Shown in pieces: positions 38,507-47,479 of a stretch of 64,000 nt of DNA (the stretch's first letter is position 1; each line of letters opens with the position of its first letter). Position numbers and translations under genes: made by a program. The notes below the pieces were generated by a model. It saw only the letters and a program-made list of their open reading frames with translations. It was not told the origin of the DNA and ran no database searches. The stretch lies in NCBI RefSeq assembly GCF_006716065.1, contig NZ_VFOL01000001.1, positions 2,294,001 to 2,358,000 of the forward strand, given 5' to 3'. The stretch is from Salinispora arenicola. GTDB lineage: Bacteria; Actinomycetota; Actinomycetes; Mycobacteriales; Micromonosporaceae.

Positions 38507-41035
38507 ATGCCAGACAGTCCACCTTCGGTGCGTAGGCCAGTCGAGCAGGTCTGGCTGATCACCGCCCCACTGGCGATGGTCGCGGTGCTCTGTAGCACCT
38601 TCCTGCTGCTCGCGGCCGAGTCGCCGCCGGGCAACCTCGCCATCGCCGCTGTCCTGTTCGTCATGATGGTCGTGGCTGGCACCGTTGTCCTGCAGATCGT
38701 CGTGCGCCGTCAGGCGCTCGAGGTGATCGCCACCGAGATCCCACTCGTGCTGGCCTTCTATTACCTGCCGCCGTTGACGGTTGTGGCGCTCATGGTGCTG
38801 TCCGCCCTCGTCGCGCAGCACTGGCGTCGACTCGGCGCGGTCAAGGTCGGATTCAACGTGGCCCGTACCGGCGCGGCGGCCTCGCTCGGAGGCGTCGTCT
38901 TGGTCGGGCTCTCCGGCGTCGACGGAGCCGGCCCCCGGACGTGGGCGGTCCTGTTCGCCGTGGTCACCGTGAACTCGGTGGTCTCCCTGATCGCGATCAG
39001 CGGCGTCGTGAGCCTGCTACACGGCTGGCAGACCGGCTGGGAACTGGTCCGCAGGTCCCCGGTTCCGTTGATGGTGAACTTCATCAACGTGGTGATCGGC
39101 CTGATCCTGCTCCTGGCGTTGGAATCGACCTGGTGGTCGATGCTGTTGATCGCCGTGCTGGCCGTCGCGATGGTGGTGATATACCGCTCGTACGCGCAAT
39201 TCCTCCGGCAGCATCGCACGTTGAGCAGCATGTACGAGCTGACCCAGGCGATGACCGAGGGCGGTCGGGAGGGCGGCATCGCCGACGTTCTGTTGGGCCG
39301 GATCCGGGCGCTGATGCAGGCCGAGTACGCGACGCTGTGGCTCCCCGCGCGGGGGCGCTATCCCGAGTTGTTGCTCAGTGCCCGGGTGGACGACCGGGGC
39401 CTGCTCGACGTCGCGCCGACGCCCGCTGACCTGCGTGAGCAGGTCCGGGAGTCCGGTGAGACACTCGCCGCCGGCCGGGGCCTTCCGAAATCTCCCGACA
39501 TCTCACGGGATTTGGCTGGGCATGGGCTGAAGGACGTGATCGTCGTCCCGTTACGGTCGGGTCAGGCGGTGATCGGCACGCTGGAGGTCGTCAACCGGCT
39601 CAGCGCCGGGGGCCACTTCACGCCGGACGACATTCAAGTCTTCGAGACCGTCGCCGCGCACACCGCGGTCGCTCTCGAGAATTCCCGGCTGGTCGACCGG
39701 CTGCGACACGACGCCGACCACGACACGCTCACCAAGCTGCCCAACCGGCGGCAGGTCACCGCGGCGCTCGACGAGGCGGTGAAGATCCGGGCGCCGGGCG
39801 AGGTGGTGGCACTCCTGCTGTTCGATGTGGACCGACTCCGGGAGGTCAACGAGTCCCTTGGGCACGCCGCTGGGGACAAGGTCCTGGTCGAGGTCGCCGA
39901 GCGGCTTCGCTCGTGTGCGCCGTCGTCCGCGCTGGTGGGGCGGGTCGGTGGCGACGAGTTTCTCGTGACCCTTCGGCTGGAGGGGGCGACTGAGGCCCTG
40001 GATCTGGCGGCAGGTCTGCGGGAGCAGATCCGGGCCGTGGTGACCTTCGACGGGCTCACCCTGGACGTGGATACAGCAGTGGGCGTCGCCGTCCACCCGG
40101 ACCATGGCAGTGGGGCCGCCGTGTTGCTGCAACGGGTGGATCTGGCCGTGACGGCAGCCAAGTCCGCGTCCGGGAGCGTCCGGCTGTTCAACCCCGCGCT
40201 GGAGTCCCGGTCGCTGCGGCGACTCGGTCTGGCCGGTGATCTGCGGCGGGCCCTGGACAACGGTGAAGTGGAGGTGTATTTCCAGCCGAAGGTGACCCTG
40301 CGGGACCGGAGGTTGGTGGGCGTCGAGTGCCTTGCCCGCTGGGAGGACCGTGCCCTTGGGCCGGTCGCACCGGAGGACTTCGTGGCGGTCGCGGAGCACA
40401 CCGGTCAACTGGGGCGGCTCACCGAGTTCGTCCTCCGGGAGGGGCTGCGGCGCAGCCGTGACTGGGCGCATGGCGGTCACCCGCTCTCCGTCGCGGTCAA
40501 CCTCTCCCCGCGTACGTTGACCGACCAGCACTTCCCGGCCCAGGTGCGGGAACTGCTCGAGGAGTACGGGGTGCCGCCGCAGCGGCTCACGTTGGAAATC
40601 CGGGAGTCCGGGGTGCTGGACGGCACCGATCGTCCTATTCCCATCCTCTGTCGCCTGCGTGATCTGGGGGTCCGCCTGTCGGTGGACGATTTCGGAACCG
40701 GTGACTCGTCGCTCGCGCACCTGCGAAGACTCCCCGTACACGAGGTGAAGGTCGACCATCGGTTCGTGCAGGGGATGGCCACTGATCCGGGAGACCTGGC
40801 GATCGTCAACGCCGTGGTGACGCTCTCCCAGCAGTTCGGCCTCGCTGTTGTGGCAGAGGGCGTCGAGAGCGAGTTGACCCTGGAACTCCTCCAGGACATC
40901 GGGTGTGAGATCGGGCAGGGTTTCCTGTTCAGTCGGCCGTTGCCCTACGAGCGGCTGGAGGCGTGGTTCGGCGCCCAGGTGGAGCCGGAGGCCGTGCCCG
41001 CGGGGGAGCTGCCACGCCTCCGAGTTGTCCCCTGA
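38507..41035 (+). CDS. Membrane GAF-GGDEF-EAL cyclic-di-GMP enzyme
   Basis: An 842-residue protein that makes and/or breaks cyclic-di-GMP. Residues 15-225 hold six to eight membrane helices, a GAF-like sensor lies at about 240-400, the GGDEF domain has the intact G-G-D-E-F motif near residues 481-485, and the EAL domain lies at about 570-820. EAL is read as E-C-L (VECLARW, near 607), with QPKVTL before it and DDFGTGDSSL and EVKVDH after it. No RxxD inhibitory site precedes GGDEF. The product thus looks able to synthesize, and probably to hydrolyse, the signal. ATG 38507 has GGGGGCGG just upstream. Confidence 0.93.
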   Translation: MPDSPPSVRRPVEQVWLITAPLAMVAVLCSTFLLLAAESPPGNLAIAAVLFVMMVVAGTVVLQIVVRRQALEVIATEIPLVLAFYYLPPLTVVALMVLSALVAQHWRRLGAVKVGFNVARTGAAASLGGVVLVGLSGVDGAGPRTWAVLFAVVTVNSVVSLIAISGVVSLLHGWQTGWELVRRSPVPLMVNFINVVIGLILLLALESTWWSMLLIAVLAVAMVVIYRSYAQFLRQHRTLSSMYELTQAMTEGGREGGIADVLLGRIRALMQAEYATLWLPARGRYPELLLSARVDDRGLLDVAPTPADLREQVRESGETLAAGRGLPKSPDISRDLAGHGLKDVIVVPLRSGQAVIGTLEVVNRLSAGGHFTPDDIQVFETVAAHTAVALENSRLVDRLRHDADHDTLTKLPNRRQVTAALDEAVKIRAPGEVVALLLFDVDRLREVNESLGHAAGDKVLVEVAERLRSCAPSSALVGRVGGDEFLVTLRLEGATEALDLAAGLREQIRAVVTFDGLTLDVDTAVGVAVHPDHGSGAAVLLQRVDLAVTAAKSASGSVRLFNPALESRSLRRLGLAGDLRRALDNGEVEVYFQPKVTLRDRRLVGVECLARWEDRALGPVAPEDFVAVAEHTGQLGRLTEFVLREGLRRSRDWAHGGHPLSVAVNLSPRTLTDQHFPAQVRELLEEYGVPPQRLTLEIRESGVLDGTDRPIPILCRLRDLGVRLSVDDFGTGDSSLAHLRRLPVHEVKVDHRFVQGMATDPGDLAIVNAVVTLSQQFGLAVVAEGVESELTLELLQDIGCEIGQGFLFSRPLPYERLEAWFGAQVEPEAVPAGELPRLRVVP

Positions 41036-41127
41036 GCTGTGCGAACAGGCAACCAGGGGATCCGATTTCAGCTCCGTGAGCCCGCCGTGTACGCTTACTT
41101 CTGCGCGGCCACCGAGTGGTCACGCAG

Positions 41128-41200
41128 GCCCCCTTAGCTCAGTCGGCAGAGCGTCTCCATGGTAAGGAGAAGGTCTACGGTTCGATTCCGTAAGGGGGCT
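41128..41200 (+). tRNA. tRNA-Thr (anticodon GGT)
   Basis: A 73-base cloverleaf with a 7-bp acceptor stem (GCCCCCT with AGGGGGC), a T-loop TTCGATT and an anticodon loop ATGGTAA reading GGT. The CCA end is not encoded. Confidence 0.96.
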
Positions 41201-41224
41201 CAGAGGGTCCGGCTGGACCCACCC

Positions 41225-41297
41225 GGCGGTGTAGCTCAGGTGGCAGAGCAAGCGGCTCATAATCGCTGTGTCGCCGGTTCAAGTCCGGCCACCGCTA
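41225..41297 (+). tRNA. tRNA-Met (anticodon CAT)
   Basis: A 73-base cloverleaf with acceptor GGCGGTG/CACCGCT, a D-arm TAGCTCAG, the anticodon loop CTCATAA and a TTCAAGT T-loop. It lies 24 bases after tRNA-Thr. The first acceptor pair is G-U, and the sequence lacks the initiator features (mismatched first pair and three G-C anticodon pairs), so it is the elongator type. Confidence 0.93.
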
Positions 41298-41431
41298 CTT
41301 TCGTCCATCGGGATCCACTCCGGCGGATGACGGGACGGGCGCCATCGGCGCCCGCTTTGCATGCCCATGTGCCCAGCACGTAGGCTGATGCGCCCATAGT
41401 TGTCACCCATCAACGAGGAAGGCACTCCGCC

Positions 41432-41599
41432 GTGGCGAAGGCGACCGATGTCCGGCCGAAGATCACTTTGGCGTGTGTGGAGTGCAAGGAGCGCAACTAC
41501 ATCACGCGCAAGAACCGTCGCAACGATCCGGACCGGATCGAACTGAAGAAGTTCTGCCCGCGCGACGGCCGGCACACGATCCACCGCGAGACCCGCTGA
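41432..41599 (+). CDS. rpmG: Large ribosomal subunit protein bL33
   Basis: A 55-residue bL33 that starts [18 protein letters not shown]. One CxxC pair is present and the second pair is reduced to a single C (FCPRD), so this copy probably does not hold zinc in the usual four-Cys way. GTG 41432 follows GAGGAAGG by ~10 bases. It lies in the usual actinobacterial position next to tRNA-Met and ahead of the MaoC pair. A near-perfect hairpin follows. Confidence 0.95.
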   Translation: MAKATDVRPKITLACVECKERNYITRKNRRNDPDRIELKKFCPRDGRHTIHRETR

Positions 41600-41628
41600 C
41601 CCTGGCGGTCCGCCGTCTGAGACACCAG

Positions 41629-41685
41629 GCCGCCGACCCGCCCCGACCACCCGGCTTTCGAGCCGCCGGTCGGGTGGGTCGGCGG
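41629..41685 (+). terminator. Hairpin between rpmG and the MaoC pair
   Basis: A ~19-bp stem (41629-41648 with 41667-41685) with one bulge lies 30 bases after the rpmG stop. It can stop transcription before the 41712 gene, or leave a short read-through. Confidence 0.7.
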
Positions 41686-41711
41686 CTGCGTGCTACGTGT
41701 AGGTTCGCGGC

Positions 41712-42158
41712 ATGTCCCTGGACCCGTCCTTTGTCGGCCGAACCTACCCGCCGACCGCCCCCTACCAGGTGGGCCGAGAGAAGATCCGCGAGTTTGCGAC
41801 CGCGATCGGCGCTGCCGAACCGGCCCACCACGACCCGGCTGCCGCCCGCGCCCTCGGCCATCCGGACGTGGTGGCCCCGCCGACCTTCCCGGTCCTGGTC
41901 ACCATGGCCGCCAGCCGCCAGATCATCGAGGACCCGGACCTTGGCGTCGACTACAGCCGGGTGGTCCATGGAGATCAGCGCTTCGCGTACACCCGCCCTG
42001 TCGTGGCGGGTGACGAACTGGTCTGCGCCAACACCATCGAGGACGTCAGCACCCGTGGCGGTCATGGATTCCTGACCACCCGCACCGAGGTGACCACGCC
42101 CGCCGGTGAGCCGGTGGTCACCGTCTGGTCGAAGATCGTCGTACGCGGGGAGAGCTGA
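41712..42158 (+). CDS. MaoC-family (3R)-hydroxyacyl-ACP dehydratase subunit A-like
   Basis: A 148-residue hot-dog fold protein of the FAS1-DH-like group: FVGRTYPPTAPYQVGREKIREFATAIG, then VVAPPTFPVLVTM and FAYTRPVVAGDELVC. It resembles mycobacterial HadA. In such dimers this subunit stabilises acyl chain binding while the partner (next gene) has the catalytic Asp/His. The ORF stops two bases before the start of the partner at 42160. Dehydration of 3-hydroxyacyl-ACP is the predicted reaction, though this subgroup can also act in other lipid or polyketide reactions. Confidence 0.85.
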   Translation: MSLDPSFVGRTYPPTAPYQVGREKIREFATAIGAAEPAHHDPAAARALGHPDVVAPPTFPVLVTMAASRQIIEDPDLGVDYSRVVHGDQRFAYTRPVVAGDELVCANTIEDVSTRGGHGFLTTRTEVTTPAGEPVVTVWSKIVVRGES

Positions 42159-42159
42159 G

Positions 42160-42552
42160 ATGGAGCTACCGACCAAGACGTTCCGGGTGACGCGCGCGGA
42201 CCTGGTCCGCTACGCGGGCGCCTCGGGGGACTTCAACCCGATCCACTGGAGCGACCGGATCGCTACCACGGTCGGGCTGCCCGGCGTGATTGCCCACGGC
42301 ATGTTCACGATGGCACTGGTCGGCCGGGCCGTCGCCGAGTGGGCTGGCGCCGCCGACGCGGTGGTCGACTACGGTGTCCGGTTCACCCGGCCGGTGGTCG
42401 TCCCGGACGACGATGAGGGCACCGAGATCGAGGTGACGGCTGCGGTTCGGGAGGTCACCGACATCGGACTGACCAGGATTGACATCACCGCGACCTGCCG
42501 GGGGGAGAAGGTGCTGTCGCAGGCCAGGGCGACCATCCGTACGCCTGGCTGA
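42160..42552 (+). CDS. MaoC-family dehydratase subunit B-like, catalytic
   Basis: A 130-residue hot-dog dehydratase. YAGASGDFNPIHWSDRIATT contains the hydratase-2 motif with catalytic Asp and His, and GLPGVIAHGMFTMALVGR is the next conserved segment. Its GGGGAGAG site is inside the end of the upstream subunit gene. With that subunit it forms a heterodimer like mycobacterial HadAB. It leads into the tRNA-Trp/secE promoter region. Confidence 0.88.
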   Translation: MELPTKTFRVTRADLVRYAGASGDFNPIHWSDRIATTVGLPGVIAHGMFTMALVGRAVAEWAGAADAVVDYGVRFTRPVVVPDDDEGTEIEVTAAVREVTDIGLTRIDITATCRGEKVLSQARATIRTPG

Positions 42553-42580
42553 CCGATCTCCGACGCACGAGGGGGACCGG

Positions 42581-42610
42581 TTGGGAAAGTTGTGGCGCTA
42601 CCCGTACACT
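42581..42610 (+). promoter_or_regulatory. Promoter for tRNA-Trp and the secE-nusG operon
   Basis: TTGGGA (42581-42586), an 18-base spacer and TACACT (42605-42610) make a good housekeeping promoter ~65 bases before tRNA-Trp. Confidence 0.6.
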
Positions 42611-42675
42611 GGTCCGCCGTGGGGCACGTGACCCTGCTCGGCTGTTATGGCGGGGTGAGGTGACGTCCACCGCAC

Positions 42676-42748
<73 letters not shown>

Positions 42749-42959
42749 CGCCTCAGGCCTGACCGTTTCGTGGGTCGCGTCGCCGTCCCGGCGGCGTCCG
42801 GCCCGTGGTGGTGGTATCGGCGGGGTGGCTCCGAGGCGCTCGGGCCCCCGGTTCGGTCCGCTGGCCGCGGCCCGTCGCGACGGTCGGGCCGGCCGGCGTG
42901 ACCAGACGCCGCGTACGCTGTGATGGCGTGCGAACCGACATCCCGCGACGGAGGGCGAT

Positions 42960-43337
42960 GTGGCCGACAACAAGCGGCGCGGCGAGGATCCCGACGACGA
43001 GCGTCGGGATGACGAGCTCGAGGGCGCCAGCGACGCCGACGAGGCACCAGTCTCTGGGGGCGGCGGCACCGCGACCCGTTCGTCGTCCCGGGCGGAGTCA
43101 TCCGACCGGCCGAAGACCCGCACCCAGGGTGAGAGGGGCGGACCTTTCGGCCGCATCGTGCGATTCGTCCGCGAGGTTGTGGCCGAGCTGCGTAAGGTCA
43201 TCTGGCCGACTCGTAAGGAGCTGTTGACCTACACCGCCGTGGTGATCGTGTTCGTCGCCGTGATGCTGGCGATCGTGGCCGGTTTGGACCTCGCCTTCGC
43301 GGAGGGTGTGCTGTGGGTCTTCGGCAACCCCAGCTGA
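42960..43337 (+). CDS. secE: Preprotein translocase subunit SecE
   Basis: A 125-residue SecE, which clamps SecY in the plasma membrane. The first ~60 residues are a hydrophilic, charged and disordered extension found in actinobacteria. FVREVVAELRKVIWPTRKELLTYTAVVIVFV is the conserved amphipathic helix and hinge leading into a single membrane helix. GTG 42960 has a GGAGGG site. nusG follows 38 bases later. Confidence 0.96.
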   Translation: MADNKRRGEDPDDERRDDELEGASDADEAPVSGGGGTATRSSSRAESSDRPKTRTQGERGGPFGRIVRFVREVVAELRKVIWPTRKELLTYTAVVIVFVAVMLAIVAGLDLAFAEGVLWVFGNPS

Positions 43338-43375
43338 CCGGCTGACTGTGCTGATAGTGACGGAAGTGAGCAAGC

Positions 43376-44104
43376 GTGCCTGAGTACGACGAGACCGCCG
43401 AGCCCGTGGACGAGCAGTCCACGGTCGCAACGGCGGCTGGTGACATGTCGGTCGAGGCCGCCAACGAGCCGGAGATCTCCGCCAGCGCCAGCGAGCCGGC
43501 CGAGGACAACGAGTTCGACCCGATCGCCGAGCTGCGTCAGAAGCTGCGTTACGCGCCGGGCGACTGGTATGTGGTGCACTCGTACGCCGGCTACGAAAAC
43601 AAGGTCAAGACCAACCTCGAGACCCGGATCACGTCCCTCGACATGGAGGACTACATCTATCAGGTCGAGGTGCCGACCCGGGACGAGGTCGAGGTCAAGA
43701 ACGGCAAGCGGTCCCAGATCCAGGCGAAGGTCTTCCCCGGGTACATCCTCGTTCGCATGGAGCTGACCGCCGAGTCATACTCCTGCGTGCGTAACACGCC
43801 GGGTGTGACCGGCTTCGTCGGTGCCACCGACCGGGCTGACCGCCCGGCGCCGCTGAGCCTCGACGAGGTGCTGAAGTGGCTGGCGCCGGCGGTCGAGGCG
43901 GTGGAGAAGAAGGCGAAGCCCGAGGTCAAGGTTCTCGACTTCGAGGTCGGCGACTCGGTGACTGTCACCGACGGCGCCTTCGCCTCCCTACCGGCGACGA
44001 TCAGCGAGATCAACGCCGACCAGCAGAAGCTCAAGGTGCTGGTGTCGATCTTCGGCCGAGAGACGCCGGTGGAGCTGAACTTCAACCAGGTCACCAAGAT
44101 CTGA
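43376..44104 (+). CDS. nusG: Transcription termination/antitermination protein NusG
   Basis: A 242-residue NusG. A ~50-residue acidic, disordered N-terminal extension (actinobacterial) precedes the NGN domain, which starts at [43 protein letters not shown] continues it. The KOW domain is [25 protein letters not shown]. It binds RNA polymerase and links it to ribosomes or Rho. The start is GTG 43376, with only AGTGAGCAA-like sequence upstream. It shares an operon with secE. Confidence 0.96.
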   Translation: MPEYDETAEPVDEQSTVATAAGDMSVEAANEPEISASASEPAEDNEFDPIAELRQKLRYAPGDWYVVHSYAGYENKVKTNLETRITSLDMEDYIYQVEVPTRDEVEVKNGKRSQIQAKVFPGYILVRMELTAESYSCVRNTPGVTGFVGATDRADRPAPLSLDEVLKWLAPAVEAVEKKAKPEVKVLDFEVGDSVTVTDGAFASLPATISEINADQQKLKVLVSIFGRETPVELNFNQVTKI

Positions 44105-44296
44105 GATCCGGTACGTCGGCGGTGGGTGACACACCCGCCGCCGACGTACGCGTTCCGGTCCACCGCGACTGCTGGTCGGACCCCGGTGAGCCGGATGTCG
44201 GCGTGCGCTAACCTAGAACGTCGCCGTCGACGCGGCATGCTGACCGTGCATGCCCGCAGGTGGTGCGAATCCCCGTTTCACGTCCCAGGAAGAGAC

Positions 44297-44728
44297 ATGC
44301 CTCCGAAGAAGAAGCTCGTCAAGACTTTCACGCTTCAGCTGCCGGCGGGCCAGGCCACCCCGGCGCCGCCGGTCGGCCCCGCGCTCGGCCAGCACGGTGT
44401 GAACATCATGGAGTTCTGCAAGTCCTACAACGCGCAGACCGAGTCCCAGCGGGGCGACATCGTGCCCGCCGAGATCAGCGTGTACGAGGACCGCACGTTC
44501 ACCTTCGTGCTGAAGACCCCGCCCGCCGCCCGGCTGCTGATCAAGGCCGCTGGTGTGGCGAAGGGCTCGGGCGTCCCGCACATGGAGAAGGTCGGCCAGG
44601 TCAGCCGCGCCCAGTTGCGGGAGATCGCCGAGAAGAAGATGGCCGACCTCAACGCCAACGACCTCGACCAGGCCGAGAAGATCATCGCCGGCACCGCCCG
44701 GTCGATGGGCCTGAACGTCGTCGACTGA
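44297..44728 (+). CDS. rplK: Large ribosomal subunit protein uL11
   Basis: A 143-residue uL11 that binds 23S rRNA at the GTPase-associated centre. [28 protein letters not shown] is the conserved N-terminal, proline-rich region. It starts at ATG 44297 with AGGAAGAGA upstream. rplA follows 83 bases later. The 5' leader is ~190 bases from nusG, so a separate promoter is likely, but I could not assign hexamers with confidence. Confidence 0.97.
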   Translation: MPPKKKLVKTFTLQLPAGQATPAPPVGPALGQHGVNIMEFCKSYNAQTESQRGDIVPAEISVYEDRTFTFVLKTPPAARLLIKAAGVAKGSGVPHMEKVGQVSRAQLREIAEKKMADLNANDLDQAEKIIAGTARSMGLNVVD

Positions 44729-44811
44729 CCGACCCCGCCGACCTGCCGATCCCGATTGTGGGAGGGCGCGCGAGTGTCGCCGCCCGCCAGAGACCACAGG
44801 AGTAACCACTG

Positions 44812-45528
44812 ATGCAGCACAGCAAGAGCTACCGTAAGGCCGCTGCGGCCATCGACCGGTCGAAGCTGTACACCCCCGCCGAGGCCGTGAAGCTGGCCAA
44901 GGAGACCACCTCCGTCAAGTTCGACGCCACGGTCGAGGTCGCGATGCGCCTCGGCGTCGACCCGCGCAAGGCCGACCAGATGGTTCGCGGCACGGTCAAC
45001 CTGCCGCACGGCACTGGTAAGACCGCGCGCGTGATCGTGTTCGCCGCCGGCGCGAAGGCCGAGGAGGCCGTCGCCGCGGGTGCCGACGAGGTGGGCACGG
45101 ATGAGCTGGTCGCCCGGATCCAGGGCGGATGGCTCGAGTTCGACGCGGCGATCGCCACGCCGGACCAGATGGCCAAGATCGGTCGGATCGCGCGGATCCT
45201 GGGCCCGCGCGGTCTTATGCCGAACCCTAAGACCGGCACGGTGACGATGAATGTCGCCAAGGCTGTTTCGGACATCAAGGGCGGGAAGATCGCCTTCCGG
45301 GTGGACAAGCACTCCAACCTCCACCTGATCATCGGAAAGGCATCGTTTTCCGAGGCCCAGCTGGTCGATAACTACGCGGCGGTCCTCGACGAGGTCCTGC
45401 GGGCGAAGCCGTCCGCGGCCAAGGGTAAGTACCTGAAGAAGGTCACCCTCACCACCACGATGGGCCCGGGCGTGCCGGTTGACCCGAACGTGGTGAAGAA
45501 CCTGCAGGAGGGCTCGGCCGAGGGCTGA
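44812..45528 (+). CDS. rplA: Large ribosomal subunit protein uL1
   Basis: A 238-residue uL1, the mobile stalk protein on the E site side. [24 protein letters not shown] opens it, and [13 protein letters not shown] and [12 protein letters not shown] are the conserved rRNA-binding segments. In bacteria it also represses its own rplKA mRNA. The ribosome binding site is in CACAGGAGTAACC just before ATG 44812. A hairpin ends the operon. Confidence 0.97.
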   Translation: MQHSKSYRKAAAAIDRSKLYTPAEAVKLAKETTSVKFDATVEVAMRLGVDPRKADQMVRGTVNLPHGTGKTARVIVFAAGAKAEEAVAAGADEVGTDELVARIQGGWLEFDAAIATPDQMAKIGRIARILGPRGLMPNPKTGTVTMNVAKAVSDIKGGKIAFRVDKHSNLHLIIGKASFSEAQLVDNYAAVLDEVLRAKPSAAKGKYLKKVTLTTTMGPGVPVDPNVVKNLQEGSAEG

Positions 45529-45543
45529 ACAGGGCTGCGTGGA

Positions 45544-45572
45544 CGGGGCACTGCCATCTCGGTGGTGCCCCG
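45544..45572 (+). terminator. Terminator hairpin after rplA
   Basis: An 8-bp stem (45544-45551 with 45565-45572) with a 13-base loop starts 15 bases after the rplA stop. Confidence 0.65.
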
Positions 45573-45637
45573 CTCGGCGTTCCGGCTGGCTGCCGGTGGT
45601 CGGATCGCCCGTTGACCGGCGGAGCTCCCGGGGCCGT

Positions 45638-45667
45638 TTGGTGACCGCCACCGGCATCGCGTATCCT
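45638..45667 (+). promoter_or_regulatory. Promoter for rplJL
   Basis: TTGGTG (45638-45643), an 18-base spacer and TATCCT (45662-45667) lie ~260 bases before the rplJ start. Confidence 0.5.
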
Positions 45668-45924
45668 TGCGGCGAAGTTCCACCCAGAGACCGCTGGTCA
45701 CCGTGCTTCGGCACGGTCGAAGGTTCCGTGATGACGGGCGACCCGCGCAGGGCGGTAAGCGAAAATTGGTGATGTTCCGTGGTCCGCTGACCGTGGTTCC
45801 ACTGCCGGCCTTTCGCCCCGTGCGCCCTGCGCCGGGGCTTTTCTCGTTGTCGTGATTCCTCCGTTCCCGCCGTCGGCTACCGCCGATGACGGTGACCAGC
45901 CTGGAGCAACGAGAGAGGAGGGAC
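45668..45924 (+). ncRNA. L10-type leader of rplJL with attenuator hairpin
   Basis: About 250 bases of leader contain several hairpin segments and, at 45815-45838, a stem (GCCCCG with CGGGGC) followed by TTTT (45839-45842). The layout fits the known actinobacterial L10 leader, where L10(L12)4 binding controls rplJL. The binding site (kink-turn) is likely around 45700-45790, but I could not resolve it exactly. No coding frame is convincing here. Confidence 0.6.
45815..45842 (+). terminator. Intrinsic terminator/attenuator in the rplJ leader
   Basis: Stem 45815-45820 with 45833-45838, a 12-base loop and a T4 tail at 45839-45842. It is one of very few T-tailed hairpins in this window, which supports regulated termination. 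Confidence 0.65.
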
Positions 45925-46470
45925 ATGGCGGACAAGCCGATCCGGGCCGACAAGGCCACGGCCGTCGCTGAGCTGACCGAGAGCTTCCGCAACGCGGGCG
46001 CGACCGTGCTGACCGAGTACCGTGGTCTGACGGTCTCCCAGCTCACCCAGCTGCGGCGCTCGCTCGGCACGGAGACTACCTACACCGTCGCCAAGAACAC
46101 GCTGGCCAAGCGTGCCGCGACGGACGCGGGCATCTCCGGGCTCGACGAGCTGTTCACCGGTCCTACCGCGCTGACTTTCGTTTCGGGCGACGTCGTCGAG
46201 GCGGCCAAGGGTCTTCGCGACTTCGCGAAGTCCAACCCGAAGCTGGTCATCAAGGGCGGTGTGTTCGAGGGCAAGGCCATCTCCGCGGCCGAGGTCACGA
46301 AGCTCGCCGACCTGGAGTCCCGCGAGGTGCTGCTGGCCAAGCTGGCCGGCGCCATGAAGGGCAACCTGAGCAAGGCCGCGTCGCTGTTCCAGGCGCCGCT
46401 GGCCAAGACCGCCCGCGCGGCGGCTGCCCTACAGGACAAGCGCGAGAAGGAGGGCGCCGAAGCGGCCTGA
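45925..46470 (+). CDS. rplJ: Large ribosomal subunit protein uL10
   Basis: A 181-residue uL10 that anchors bL12 dimers and forms the stalk base. [31 protein letters not shown] is the conserved front. ATG 45925 has GAGAGGAGGGAC upstream, an excellent site, and the GTG-headed longer frame has none. The rplL gene follows after 55 bases. Confidence 0.97.
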   Translation: MADKPIRADKATAVAELTESFRNAGATVLTEYRGLTVSQLTQLRRSLGTETTYTVAKNTLAKRAATDAGISGLDELFTGPTALTFVSGDVVEAAKGLRDFAKSNPKLVIKGGVFEGKAISAAEVTKLADLESREVLLAKLAGAMKGNLSKAASLFQAPLAKTARAAAALQDKREKEGAEAA

Positions 46471-46525
46471 GGCCCTTTCGGTGCACACGATTCTTAGCCA
46501 CACCATTTGAGAAAGGACGCCAGAC

Positions 46526-46915
46526 ATGGCGAAGCTCAGCACCGACGAGCTGCTCGACGCGTTCAAGGAGATGACGCTGATCGAGCTCTCCGAGTTCGTG
46601 AAGCAGTTCGAGGAGACCTTCGAGGTCACCGCCGCCGCCCCGGTCGCCGTGGCCGCGGGTGCCCCGGCCGCCGGTGGCGCCGCCGCCCCGGCTGAGGAGG
46701 AGAAGGACGAGTTCGACGTCGTCCTCGAGGCCGACGGTGGCAAGAAGATCCAGGTCATCAAGGTCGTGCGTGAGCTGACCGGCCTTGGGCTCAAGGAGGC
46801 CAAGGACCTGGTCGAGGCCGCGCCGAAGCCGGTCCTGGAGAAGGCCAACAAGGAGACCGCCGAGAAGGCCAAGGCCAAGCTCGAGGGTGAGGGCGCCAAG
46901 GTCACCCTCAAGTGA
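46526..46915 (+). CDS. rplL: Large ribosomal subunit protein bL12
   Basis: A 129-residue bL12, the multi-copy stalk protein that recruits elongation factors. The N-terminal dimerization domain [26 protein letters not shown] is followed by an alanine/proline hinge, then the conserved C-terminal domain [39 protein letters not shown]. An AGAAAGGA site precedes ATG 46526. A hairpin after the gene separates it from rpoB. Confidence 0.97.
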   Translation: MAKLSTDELLDAFKEMTLIELSEFVKQFEETFEVTAAAPVAVAAGAPAAGGAAAPAEEEKDEFDVVLEADGGKKIQVIKVVRELTGLGLKEAKDLVEAAPKPVLEKANKETAEKAKAKLEGEGAKVTLK

Positions 46916-46977
46916 TCTTGTCTCAACCCTGACGGGTGTCTCGGCGGTACGTGAGTCGAGGCACACTCCGGCGCGAC

Positions 46978-47008
46978 GGGCGGTGATCCGAGTAGCGGAT
47001 CGCCGCCC
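46978..47008 (+). terminator. Hairpin after rplL
   Basis: A 13-bp stem (46978-46990 with 46996-47008, one G-U pair) with a 5-base loop, 62 bases after the stop. Confidence 0.65.
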
Positions 47009-47323
47009 GCCCGTGTTGGTGGCACGGGTAGCCGCTGCCGAGCTAGGGCGTCTACGCTGGCTGCGCTGGGGCGTCGGCGTCCCGGCACCCGGCCGGGGGG
47101 TGGAACGCCGCAGCGGGCTGTAGTCGGCTCTTGACGCGGCCCCGGCCCGGCAGGCACGCTGAGACCAGCAAGGCCTTGCGCGCTGGCAACGGCCGCCACT
47201 TGTGGTCTGGGCATCGGCGAGATGATCGCCCGAAGGCCGCGAGTGGCCCGGTGGGAGTGTCGCGTTCCGAGCGGCCCGGCATGAGGTCCCGAGGCACGTT
47301 CCGCGACGACCCGCGGGGTGGGC

Positions 47324-47352
47324 TGGACAGCGGTTAGCCTCTCGGCTACACT
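47324..47352 (+). promoter_or_regulatory. rpoB promoter
   Basis: TGGACA (47324-47329), an ideal 17-base spacer and TACACT (47347-47352). It is placed ~120 bases before the TTG start of rpoB. Confidence 0.7.
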
Positions 47353-47479
47353 GCTAGTTTGCGCTGCCTTCCGAAATTACCCCTGCTCGGAAATGTCCGT
47401 TTGTGGATATTTCTGGTGGGGTTATTGGAGTGCGCGCGTACCAGCCGTTCTGCAGCACCGGTCCTCGGAAGGACGCATC

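Larger units (their letters stand above)
46916..47479 (+). other. rplL-rpoB intergenic region
   Basis: This 564-base region holds the rplL hairpin, the rpoB promoter (47324-47352) and a leader of about 120 bases. The open frame running through the leader into rpoB is not its true start, since it lacks a ribosome binding site and homology. Confidence 0.6.

Noticed and set aside
41128..41297. Tandem tRNAs as a possible integration site
   Set aside because: No integrase, attachment-site repeat of the tRNA 3' end or foreign DNA was seen next to them; this is a conserved chromosomal position.
45539..45772. 77-codon frame between rplA and rplJ
   Set aside because: It lies inside the terminator and L10 leader, lacks a recognised domain and has biased composition.
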